A stretch of DNA of 11,642 bases, taken from assembly GCA_964450265.1 (NCBI GenBank), contig CAYVCY010000062.1, positions 1-11,642 on the forward strand. The letters run 5' to 3'. This document shows positions 1 through 5,454 of the stretch, piece after piece. This DNA comes from JAEZJZ01 sp964450265. GTDB taxonomy: Bacteria; Bacillota; UBA994; UBA5500. The notes under the pieces are model-generated. The model did not search any database. It was not told the origin of the DNA and saw only the letters and a program-made list of their open reading frames with translations. Position numbers and translations under genes: made by a program. How positions within the stretch are numbered: the stretch's first letter is position 1; each line of letters opens with the position of its first letter.

Positions 1-2
1 GC

Positions 3-41
3 CAAGACTTGCCTCCCTCTGATGACCCTATCACCTCATAG
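3..41 (+). CDS. possible 3' end of an upstream gene (partial)
   Basis: Frame 3 is open from the window edge and would encode a tail ending QDLPPSDDPITS before TAG at 39-41. This stop lies just ahead of the putative tepA promoter, which is where a preceding gene would be expected to end. Only twelve codons are visible, no family can be recognised, and another frame (frame 1) also stays open to position 96. In B. subtilis the gene before tepA encodes an RNase J, but nothing here proves the same. Treat this as a possible gene end only. Confidence 0.25.
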   Translation, partial: QDLPPSDDPITS

Positions 42-67
42 TTCCAGAATCGCTGGATCATACTATA
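36..67 (+). promoter_or_regulatory. candidate sporulation-type promoter of tepA-ylzJ
   Basis: TCATAGTT at 36-43 and CATACTATA at 59-67 lie 15 bp apart. From memory, the sigma-E consensus of B. subtilis is KMATATTT-N14/15-CATACAHT; this site matches 7/8 in each box. Read as sigma-G (GHATR-N17/18-CATNHTA), TCATA (36-40) matches 4/5 and CATACTA (59-65) matches fully with an 18-bp spacer. The start of transcription would fall near 73-75, leaving a leader of about 35 nt with the tepA Shine-Dalgarno sequence. There is no better sigma-A promoter in the 108 bp available. The assignment is inferred from motifs and from the link of tepA to spores. Confidence 0.45.
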
Positions 68-90
68 GCGAAGGATTAGCCTTTCTGGAA
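42..90. repeat. nested inverted repeat flanking the tepA promoter
   Basis: TTCCAGAA at 42-49 is the reverse complement of TTCTGGAA at 83-90, and inside them TCGCT at 50-54 is the reverse complement of AGCGA at 67-71. Each outer arm is also a small TTC-NN-GAA dyad by itself. One arm lies between the putative -35 and -10 boxes and the other lies just before the Shine-Dalgarno sequence. This could be a pair of regulator sites or, in a read-through transcript, a hairpin with an asymmetric 11-nt bulge. The function is unknown. Confidence 0.35.
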
Positions 91-108
91 CGATGAGGAG
101 GAATGTAG

Positions 109-843
109 ATGTCAATAGACTTCGACCGACCGAAGCAAGAGCAGCCGGGGCAGAAGCCAGCAGATCCTAAGGAGGAGACGGCGACTGACGGAGTAGTACA
201 GACGCTGGAACATTTGGGGCAGGTGAAAGCACCCGCACCGCCGGAGAGTAGATTCCATTGCATGACCATCGTCGGACAGATTGAAGGGCACATGGTCTTG
301 CCTCCCCAGAACAAGACCACCAAATACGAACACATCCTGCCGCAGCTGGTAGCCATTGAGCAGAATCCAAAGATAGAAGGATTGCTGTTAATTCTGAATA
401 CCGTCGGGGGTGACGTGGAGGCCGGCTTAGCCATCGCCGAAATGGTCTCCAGCATGACTAAGCCTACCGTTTCCCTGGTGCTCGGCGGCGGACACTCCAT
501 CGGCGGACCGATCGCAGTCTCAACGAACTACAGTTATATTGCTGAGACTGCCACGATGACCATTCACCCCATTCGATTGAGCGGGATGGTGATCGGAGTG
601 CCTCAGACCTATGAATACCTAGATAAGATGCAGGATCGAGTGGTGCGGTTTGTAGTGTCACATTCACGGGTGTCAGAAGAGAAGTTTCGCGAGCTGATGT
701 TCCGCACCGGCGAATTAGCTCGGGATATCGGCACCATCTTGGCGGGGAAAGAGGCCGTTCGTATCGGCCTGATCGATGAAGTGGGTGGCTTAGGGCAGGC
801 GTTGCGCCATTTGCAGACTCTAGCCGATCGGAAGAACGGATGA
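109..843 (+). CDS. tepA: ClpP-family serine protease TepA (YmfB)
   Basis: This 244-residue protein belongs to the ClpP/crotonase-fold serine proteases, TepA/YmfB branch. After a polar, probably disordered N-terminus of about 45 residues comes the ClpP fold. The putative catalytic Ser is S130 in GGGHSIGGP, His is H153 in TMTIHPIR, and Asp is D206 in ARDIGT, aligned with the Ser-His-Asp triad of ClpP, so the enzyme looks active. There is no signal peptide or membrane segment; it should be cytosolic. The ATG at 109 is fixed by AGGAGG at 96-101. The gene overlaps ylzJ by 4 bp. The B. subtilis homologue was first named for protein translocation and was later linked, as I recall, to spore outgrowth and degradation of small acid-soluble spore proteins; the sporulation-like promoter here agrees. 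The family is certain; the substrate is not. Confidence 0.93.
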   Translation: MSIDFDRPKQEQPGQKPADPKEETATDGVVQTLEHLGQVKAPAPPESRFHCMTIVGQIEGHMVLPPQNKTTKYEHILPQLVAIEQNPKIEGLLLILNTVGGDVEAGLAIAEMVSSMTKPTVSLVLGGGHSIGGPIAVSTNYSYIAETATMTIHPIRLSGMVIGVPQTYEYLDKMQDRVVRFVVSHSRVSEEKFRELMFRTGELARDIGTILAGKEAVRIGLIDEVGGLGQALRHLQTLADRKNG

Positions 844-1073
844 CGCTGTACACCATCGTCCCCTATGAGCAGCTGTTTCAGCAGATGCAAGAGGTAACAG
901 CTCCGACGGAACTGGTCTACCTCGGCCAAAGGGTGTTGGCTACCCCGCTGCCAGAACCTGGCCAGTTTCGACTGGTGCAGCTGCTCAGCTCCTCGCCCCA
1001 GCTTTTCTTGCATCCGGATCTCCAGCCTGGTACCGTGATCCGTTTTCCTGCTGTACAAAAGGACGTCAAGTGA
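840..1073 (+). CDS. ylzJ: YlzJ-like protein
   Basis: A 77-residue protein that starts within the last codon of tepA (ATGA overlap), implying translational coupling. It resembles B. subtilis YlzJ along its length: it begins MTLYTIVPYEQLF, has a central LVQLLSSSPQLFLHP and a conserved near-terminal LQPGTVIRF. No catalytic motif, signal peptide or membrane helix is visible. The family (YlzJ-like) has no established biochemical function. Its position directly after tepA is conserved in Bacillota, so it may assist or regulate the TepA protease; this is inference from linkage only. An intrinsic terminator begins 7 nt after its stop codon, closing the tepA-ylzJ unit. Confidence 0.88.
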   Translation: MTLYTIVPYEQLFQQMQEVTAPTELVYLGQRVLATPLPEPGQFRLVQLLSSSPQLFLHPDLQPGTVIRFPAVQKDVK

Positions 1074-1079
1074 AGCTAG

Positions 1080-1111
1080 CAGCCCCCGCAGATCATAGCG
1101 AGGGCTGTTTT
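1080..1111 (+). terminator. intrinsic terminator after ylzJ
   Basis: CAGCCC (1080-1085) pairs with GGGCTG (1102-1107). After one C/A mismatch, CGC (1087-1089) pairs with GCG (1098-1100) around an 8-nt loop. The stem is followed by TTTT at 1108-1111 and more T-rich sequence. Its position just after the ylzJ stop codon separates tepA-ylzJ from uppP-spoIIIE. Confidence 0.8.
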
Positions 1112-1152
1112 GCTGTTTCTGGCAGGCTTCAACATTCTCCGCCGCTTCTCTG

Positions 1153-1161
1153 TGCTATAAT
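1153..1161 (+). promoter_or_regulatory. extended -10 promoter of uppP-spoIIIE
   Basis: TATAAT at 1156-1161 is a perfect sigma-A -10 box and is preceded by TG at 1153-1154, the extended -10 motif. No good -35 hexamer lies 16-18 bp upstream, as is common for extended -10 promoters. It sits between the terminator after ylzJ and the uppP ribosome binding site, and would give a leader of roughly 40 nt. Confidence 0.65.
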
Positions 1162-1192
1162 TCAAGTCAGTAGAACTTCGGTACAGTTGCAC

Positions 1193-1200
1193 AGGAAGGA
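1193..1200 (+). promoter_or_regulatory. ribosome binding site that decides the uppP start
   Basis: AGGAAGGA lies 10 nt before GTG at 1211. The reading frame is open back to 1070, but the extra residues overlap the terminator and promoter and do not resemble UppP. Another GTG at 1202 is only 1 nt from this site and is too close. Confidence 0.65.
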
Positions 1201-1210
1201 CGTGATCAGG

Positions 1211-2047
1211 GTGAGTGCAGTTGAAGCCATCTTGTTAGGAATAGTTCAAGGCTTGACAGAGTTCTTGCCAGTTTCCAGCTCCGGTCATCTGGTGTTAGCT
1301 CAGATTTTGCTGGGGGTAGAATCTCCCGGCGTACTGCTGGAAATCGTGCTGCATTTGGGGACACTCGTCTCAGTAGTGGTGGTTTTTTGGGATGACGTAT
1401 CCGGCTTGATTCGAGCAACCTTCTCCCTGATCACAAACCCCAAAGGCAGGCGAATATCCGGGGAGTTACGCACCTATCGGCGTTTGGTAGGACTATTATT
1501 GCTAGGAATCATTCCCACCGCTTTGATCGGTGTCCCCCTAGAACCTGTATTTAGCAGTCTATTTGACTCTCAACTCGCCGTCGGTATAGCGTTGCTGCTC
1601 ACCGGAGTGATTCTTTACTTCATCTCCCGTCGCCGCTTTGGCAAGCGAGGCTTCCGCCGGATGAACTGGGTGGATGCAATGCTGGTCGGGCTGGCTCAGG
1701 GTGTGGCAATTACGCCTGGATTATCCCGTTCCGGAATGACCATCAGTGCTGCGCTCAGTCGGGGGCTAAACCGCGAGACAGCCACCCGCTTTTCCTTTCT
1801 TATTTCGTTGCCCACCATCGGTGGGGCAGCTGTGTTACAGCTCCGCCACCTGTTCGGTGGATTGGAACTACAGCTGGACTTCAGCTTATTGGCAATTGGC
1901 TTTGTGGCAGCGTCCGTTTCCGGAATTTTGGCCATCAAGTTGCTGGTTGAGGTTCTGAAGCAGGGTAAATTGCACTATTTTGCTTATTATGTTTGGGTAG
2001 TCGGCATGATCACCATCGCTGGAATGCTAGTAGGAGTGGGTAGTTGA
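1211..2047 (+). CDS. uppP: undecaprenyl-diphosphatase UppP (BacA)
   Basis: This integral membrane enzyme dephosphorylates undecaprenyl diphosphate, recycling the lipid carrier for peptidoglycan and other wall polymers; overproduction of the family gives bacitracin resistance. From GTG 1211 the protein has 278 residues, the usual length. The two signature motifs are intact: QGLTEFLPVSSSGHL near residues 13-27, containing the Q/E-xxx-E motif (Q13, E17), and PGLSRSGMT at 169-177, matching PGxSRSxxT. Several hydrophobic helices span the rest. The GTG start agrees with family N-termini (SAVEAILLGIVQGLTE). Its TGA overlaps the spoIIIE ATG (TGATG), so the two are probably cotranscribed and coupled. 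uppP is not part of this locus in B. subtilis, so its place between ylzJ and spoIIIE is a local variation. Confidence 0.95.
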   Translation: MSAVEAILLGIVQGLTEFLPVSSSGHLVLAQILLGVESPGVLLEIVLHLGTLVSVVVVFWDDVSGLIRATFSLITNPKGRRISGELRTYRRLVGLLLLGIIPTALIGVPLEPVFSSLFDSQLAVGIALLLTGVILYFISRRRFGKRGFRRMNWVDAMLVGLAQGVAITPGLSRSGMTISAALSRGLNRETATRFSFLISLPTIGGAAVLQLRHLFGGLELQLDFSLLAIGFVAASVSGILAIKLLVEVLKQGKLHYFAYYVWVVGMITIAGMLVGVGS

Positions 2048-4278
2048 TGCAGAAGAAAACCAAACGTCGCAGAAAGAGAAAGAACACGCCGCCGCTGCTG
2101 CGAGAAGTGGTGGCGATCATCCTGATTGTGCTGGCTATCACTTTAGGTATCAGCTTAGGTAGCCAGGCGGAAGGGATGGGTATCTTCGGGCTGGCGCTGC
2201 GCGGCACTTTCGTGGGTGTCTTTGGCGTCAAGGGTAGTGTCCTGTTCACAGCAGTGTTGGCGGTGTTCGCCTTGCGCCTGTTTTTCGGGCGTAACTTCAG
2301 TATTGGCCGCTGGGAACTACCTTGCGGCGTGCTTTGCTTCTTAGTGGTGATCACCGCTTGGCAGCTTTTCGACGGACCTCTGCCCATCTCGGCCTGGCTG
2401 AACCAGACTACGGGCGGATTCGTCGGCAATGCTTTGGTCTGGACCCTGTCTTCGGTCTTTGGGCCGGTCGGCTCCTGGGTGATACTCGGCGGCCTGTTCC
2501 TGGTGGCGCTGTTGGGCTTGACCAATGTCTCCCTGGCAAGCCTGTTGCAGCGGATATGGTCCTTGTTTGTTTCGGCCATCGTCAGCACCTATGAAGGGCA
2601 GGATAAGCGCAGAGAGAAACGGGCGGCCAAAGGGTTTAGACCAGCTGAACTGACTATCCAGGATTATGCGGCCGGCGGTAAGGGGGAGAATGAGACCGAG
2701 ACAGCGGCTGAGGCCGAAGCAAGAGCTGTGGTCGAACAGCCGGCTGTGTGGAAAGATATCGATCGGCAGCAGCAGTCGGACGCACAGGCGGTCGATTGGC
2801 AGGTAGAACAGCTTCCTCTGCCCAGCGATGATCAGGCTGCCTATCAGTTGCCTCCCCTATCCTTGCTCAACCGTCCTTTTCGTCCGCGCAGCACGAAGCA
2901 GAATCAGGACATCTATGATAACAGTCAAACATTGGAGAACACTTTAGAAAACTTCGGCATCAAAGCCAGGGTGATCCAGGCGATCAAAGGCCCGGCAGTC
3001 ACCCGCTACGAGATTCAGACAGCGCCAGGGACAAAAGTCAGCCGCGTGACTAGCCTGGCAGATGATATCGCCCTCAGCTTGGCCTGTTCGGAGGTGCGCA
3101 TTGAAGCTCCTATCCCCGGGAAGGCGGCGATCGGCATCGAGGTGCCCAATAAGTCTGTATCCCCGGTGCTGCTGCGGGATGTGCTGGAGAGCTCTCAGTT
3201 TGCTGATGCCAGCGAGGTGCTCACCGTCGGATTGGGCAAAGATATTGCTGGACAGGCTATAGTAGCCAACCTGGCTGAAATGCCCCACCTGTTGATTGCC
3301 GGTGCTACCGGGTCTGGCAAGAGCGTCTGCATCAATGCGATGATCGCCAGCCTGCTCTACAAAGCCACTCCGAAGGCGGTCAGGTTCTTGATGATCGATC
3401 CTAAGGTGGTTGAACTTGCCAGTTATAATGGCATTCCTCATTTGCTGGCCCCGGTGGTCAACAACCCGAAGAAGGCCGCTGTGGCGCTAAAATGGGCTAC
3501 CGGCGAGATGGAACGCCGTTATGGCAGTTTCGCTAAAGCCGGGGTGCGGGATATCGCCCGCTTCAATGAATGGGCGGAACAAAGTGGCAAGGAAACGCTC
3601 CCGCACATCGTGGTGATCATCGATGAGCTGGCAGACTTGATGATGGTAGCACGGGCGGATGTGGAGGATGCTATCTGTCGGCTGGCCCAGATGGCCCGGG
3701 CTTGCGGTATGCACCTGGTGATCGGCACGCAACGTCCTTCCACCGATGTGATTACCGGTCTGATCAAAGCCAACATTCCTTCGCGCATTTCCTTTGCAGT
3801 ATCGTCCGCGACCGATTCCCGGGTGATCCTGGATATCGGCGGGGCCGAGAAACTGTTGGGCAAAGGTGATATGCTATTTGCTCCAGTAGGTGTAGGCAAA
3901 CCGCTGCGGGTACAAGGGGCGTTTGTGTCCAACCGGGAGATCGAAAAACTGGTGGAGTTTGTTGGCAACCAATCGGAAGCGCAATACGTCGAACAACTGT
4001 GTCGGATCGAAGAGACAGGCCCCACCGGACCGGAAGACGATCGGGATGAATTGTTTGTGCAGGCAGCCAATGTGGTGGTGGACGCCGGTCAGGCATCGGT
4101 TTCATTATTGCAGCGCCGCTTGCGGGTGGGATATACTCGTGCCGCACGGATAGTCGATCAGTTGGAATCGGCCGGGATCGTAGGGCCCTATGAAGGCAGC
4201 AAGCCGAGGCAAGTGTTTAAGAATCGGGAGATCGTCAAGAGCTTAATTGAGGCGGGAAAAAGAACGCAAACCATGTAG
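2047..4278 (+). CDS. spoIIIE: DNA translocase SpoIIIE/FtsK
   Basis: A septum-located, ATP-driven hexameric DNA pump that moves chromosomes through the closing septum. From ATG 2047 it has 743 residues. The order is: basic N-terminus (QKKTKRRRKRKN); about four membrane helices within residues 18-175; an acidic, Gln-rich linker to about 280; the FtsK alpha domain; the RecA-like motor with Walker A GATGSGKS (419-426) and Walker B IVVIIDE (521-527); and a winged-helix gamma domain from about 672 that reads polar DNA sequences. The linker is short, as in SpoIIIE rather than in long FtsK proteins. TTG at 2044 is an in-frame alternative start; ATG is preferred, with AGGAG at 2032-2036. The name SpoIIIE rests on synteny with tepA-ylzJ. 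If this is the only FtsK family member in the genome, it may serve both division and sporulation. Confidence 0.95.
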   Translation: MQKKTKRRRKRKNTPPLLREVVAIILIVLAITLGISLGSQAEGMGIFGLALRGTFVGVFGVKGSVLFTAVLAVFALRLFFGRNFSIGRWELPCGVLCFLVVITAWQLFDGPLPISAWLNQTTGGFVGNALVWTLSSVFGPVGSWVILGGLFLVALLGLTNVSLASLLQRIWSLFVSAIVSTYEGQDKRREKRAAKGFRPAELTIQDYAAGGKGENETETAAEAEARAVVEQPAVWKDIDRQQQSDAQAVDWQVEQLPLPSDDQAAYQLPPLSLLNRPFRPRSTKQNQDIYDNSQTLENTLENFGIKARVIQAIKGPAVTRYEIQTAPGTKVSRVTSLADDIALSLACSEVRIEAPIPGKAAIGIEVPNKSVSPVLLRDVLESSQFADASEVLTVGLGKDIAGQAIVANLAEMPHLLIAGATGSGKSVCINAMIASLLYKATPKAVRFLMIDPKVVELASYNGIPHLLAPVVNNPKKAAVALKWATGEMERRYGSFAKAGVRDIARFNEWAEQSGKETLPHIVVIIDELADLMMVARADVEDAICRLAQMARACGMHLVIGTQRPSTDVITGLIKANIPSRISFAVSSATDSRVILDIGGAEKLLGKGDMLFAPVGVGKPLRVQGAFVSNREIEKLVEFVGNQSEAQYVEQLCRIEETGPTGPEDDRDELFVQAANVVVDAGQASVSLLQRRLRVGYTRAARIVDQLESAGIVGPYEGSKPRQVFKNREIVKSLIEAGKRTQTM

Positions 4279-4283
4279 GAATA

Positions 4284-4313
4284 TTGTGAATTCATGTCGA
4301 AGCTTTGTATGAT
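4284..4313 (+). promoter_or_regulatory. candidate sigma-A promoter of rodZ
   Basis: TTGTGA (4284-4289, 4/6 to TTGACA) and TATGAT (4308-4313, 5/6 to TATAAT) are 18 bp apart, just after the spoIIIE stop codon. The leader would be about 65 nt. No convincing terminator separates spoIIIE from rodZ, so read-through from upstream is also possible. Confidence 0.5.
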
Positions 4314-4373
4314 ATCACTATGTCTGTTTAGGGACAGAGCCCGCGCGATGATCGCCCTTATTTAATTCAGGCT

Positions 4374-4380
4374 AGGAGGT
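4374..4380 (+). promoter_or_regulatory. ribosome binding site that decides the rodZ start
   Basis: AGGAGGT lies 7 nt before ATG at 4388. The longer frame opens with GTG at 4379, which lies inside this Shine-Dalgarno sequence and so cannot be the start. Confidence 0.85.
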
Positions 4381-4387
4381 GCCGGCG

Positions 4388-5257
4388 ATGGGTTACTTAG
4401 GTGAGTTATTGCACCAACGGCAGCTGTCGCTTGGTTTGTCATTGTCAGACTTACAGAGTCGAACCAAGATTCGGGGAAAGTATATTGAAGCTATCTTAGC
4501 AGGCAATTACGACGTAGTGCCTGGCGAGGTCTATCTGCGCGGGTTTATTCGTTCCATTGCCAATGAACTGGGCATCGATCCCGGTGAAGCTATGCAGGCC
4601 TATTATCAAGACATGGCCGATCACAAGGCTCAACCCACCCAGAAGGAGATAGCCGGTAGCGAGCAACCGGTCAGCAGAAGCGAAGCTATCGCCAAACCTG
4701 CACTTGCCCCTACCTCCCTGTCCAGGAAGAGGAAGAGATCCGGCGTCTCGCCGGCGGTAGTGGTGGTTGGACTCTTGGTCTTGATCGCTTTCGGATATTG
4801 GTATTGGTCCACCTACGTGCAGGTGCCGCTACAGGATCCCCCAGAGGGTCAGACGCCTGTCGTGGGCGGGGAACCGAATGATCCGGAAGGGCCGGGAGAA
4901 CCTGAACCGCCTGAAGAGCCGCCGCTCTCGGTGGTGCTGACTAATCCGGGAGAGGTCAATCTCAACTATCTGGTCACGCCTGGTCCGCTGACAGTAAAGT
5001 TGACTACCACCGCTAGAGGCCGTTGCTGGGTGCGAGTGGAGACAGATCCAGGCACCGATGCGGAGACAGCACTGCAGACCTACATCGGACATTTGGAGAC
5101 GGATGATCCGCACCTGATCACGCAGGCAGAGCGGCAGATCTATATTCGGGCTGGTTACCCGTCGGTGCTGATCCTGGAAATCAACGGTCAGGATCTTGGC
5201 GTTATTGGCGGGACTGGCACCAGGGAGATCGCTATCTCCGTTGAACCGGCCTCCTAG
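4388..5257 (+). CDS. rodZ: cell-shape regulator RodZ-like protein (YmfM family)
   Basis: A single-pass membrane protein of 289 residues with the RodZ layout. Residues of about 1-70 form a Cro/CI-type helix-turn-helix (LGELLHQRQLSLGLSLSDLQ, then VPGEVYLRGFIRSIANELGI), which in RodZ binds MreB. A polar, basic linker follows, then a membrane helix at about 122-141 (AVVVVGLLVLIAFGYWYW). A Pro/Glu/Gly-rich spacer at about 143-178 leads to an extracytoplasmic beta domain of the DUF4115 type (about 180-289). RodZ links the MreB cytoskeleton to the wall-synthesis machinery, so a rod-shaped cell is likely. The gene has its own promoter candidate and a strong terminator, so it is probably monocistronic. 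In B. subtilis the homologue ymfM is also close to pgsA. Direct DNA binding by the HTH is possible but not shown here. Confidence 0.9.
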   Translation: MGYLGELLHQRQLSLGLSLSDLQSRTKIRGKYIEAILAGNYDVVPGEVYLRGFIRSIANELGIDPGEAMQAYYQDMADHKAQPTQKEIAGSEQPVSRSEAIAKPALAPTSLSRKRKRSGVSPAVVVVGLLVLIAFGYWYWSTYVQVPLQDPPEGQTPVVGGEPNDPEGPGEPEPPEEPPLSVVLTNPGEVNLNYLVTPGPLTVKLTTTARGRCWVRVETDPGTDAETALQTYIGHLETDDPHLITQAERQIYIRAGYPSVLILEINGQDLGVIGGTGTREIAISVEPAS

Positions 5258-5278
5258 AATCCTTCCCTGCTGTTTTCA

Positions 5279-5313
5279 GTGGCTCTCTCCGGCATTGGGG
5301 AGAGTCACCTTTT
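5279..5313 (+). terminator. intrinsic terminator after rodZ
   Basis: The arm at 5279-5290 (GTGGCTCTCTCC) pairs with 5297-5308 (GGGGAGAGTCAC) over 12 positions, two of them G-U, around the 6-nt loop GGCATT. CCTTTT follows at 5308-5313. It lies 21 nt after the rodZ stop codon and ends that transcript, so ygiQ needs its own promoter. Confidence 0.85.
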
Positions 5314-5317
5314 GATA

Positions 5318-5343
5318 CCCGCAACACCTGAAGGTGTTGCTAA
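5318..5343 (+). repeat. 26-bp palindromic repeat, copy 1
   Basis: This copy is identical to 5417-5442 over exactly 26 bp; flanking bases differ on both sides. Its core at 5321-5340 is a perfect inverted repeat, GCAACACCT-GA-AGGTGTTGC. As RNA it would form an 8-bp stem with a UGAA loop. It begins 4 nt after the T-run of the rodZ terminator. It may be a regulator binding site, an RNA element, or a dispersed repeat. Confidence 0.85.
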
Positions 5344-5360
5344 TAATGAACAAGCTGATA

Positions 5361-5374
5361 GTTGCTGGAGCAAC
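5361..5374 (+). repeat. small hairpin GTTGC-TGGA-GCAAC
   Basis: A 5-bp stem with a 4-nt loop, or 6 bp with 2 nt, lying between the two 26-bp repeats. Its arms share the GTTGC/GCAAC words that end the arms of both palindromes, so alternative pairing among the three is possible in the ygiQ leader RNA. Confidence 0.4.
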
Positions 5375-5389
5375 AATCACTAAGGCGAA

Positions 5390-5405
5390 TCTTTCGTTAG
5401 AAAGA
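5390..5405 (+). repeat. small hairpin TCTTTC-GTTA-GAAAGA
   Basis: A 6-bp stem with a 4-nt loop, third of four successive hairpins between the rodZ terminator and ygiQ. It is too weak and lacks the T-run needed for a terminator. An alternative pairing of CTAA/CGAA at 5380-5389 with TTCGTTAG at 5393-5400 overlaps it. Confidence 0.35.
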
Positions 5406-5416
5406 ATGGCCCATTG

Positions 5417-5442
5417 CCCGCAACACCTGAAGGTGTTGCTAA
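5417..5442 (+). repeat. 26-bp palindromic repeat, copy 2
   Basis: This is the second exact copy, 99 bp downstream of copy 1, with its palindrome at 5420-5439. It ends immediately before the ygiQ Shine-Dalgarno sequence (GGGGAGG at 5443-5449), so a bound protein or a folded hairpin there could affect transcription or ribosome access for ygiQ. Confidence 0.85.
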
Positions 5443-5454
5443 GGGGAGGTTGTT

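Noticed and set aside
1..96. frame-1 open stretch to TGA at 94-96 as the end of the upstream gene
   Set aside because: It would run through the putative tepA promoter into the Shine-Dalgarno sequence and has no recognisable content; the frame-3 stop at 39-41 is more plausible. Not excluded without upstream sequence.
1070..1210. N-terminal extension of uppP from GTG 1070 (47 extra codons)
   Set aside because: It overlaps the ylzJ stop, the terminator and the TATAAT promoter, has no resemblance to UppP, and the family begins at the SAVEAILLG block coded from 1211.
2944..4147. long antisense open frames opposite spoIIIE and similar ones opposite the other genes
   Set aside because: They are shadows of the strong coding frames, with no ribosome binding sites and no family resemblance.
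4331..4362. terminator between spoIIIE and rodZ
   Set aside because: GC-rich patches (GCCCGCGCG, ATCGCCC) do not form a stable stem followed by a T-run; only 4-5 bp pairings are possible.
5312..5347. sigma-A promoter TTGATA ... AATAAT across repeat copy 1
   Set aside because: The boxes match reasonably but the spacer is 24 bp, too long even for the 19-20 bp MerR-type promoters, and TTGATA partly overlaps the terminator T-run.
5318..5442. CRISPR array from the 26-bp repeats
   Set aside because: There are only two copies with a single 73-bp gap, no third unit and no cas genes; each repeat is itself an almost complete palindrome in front of a gene.
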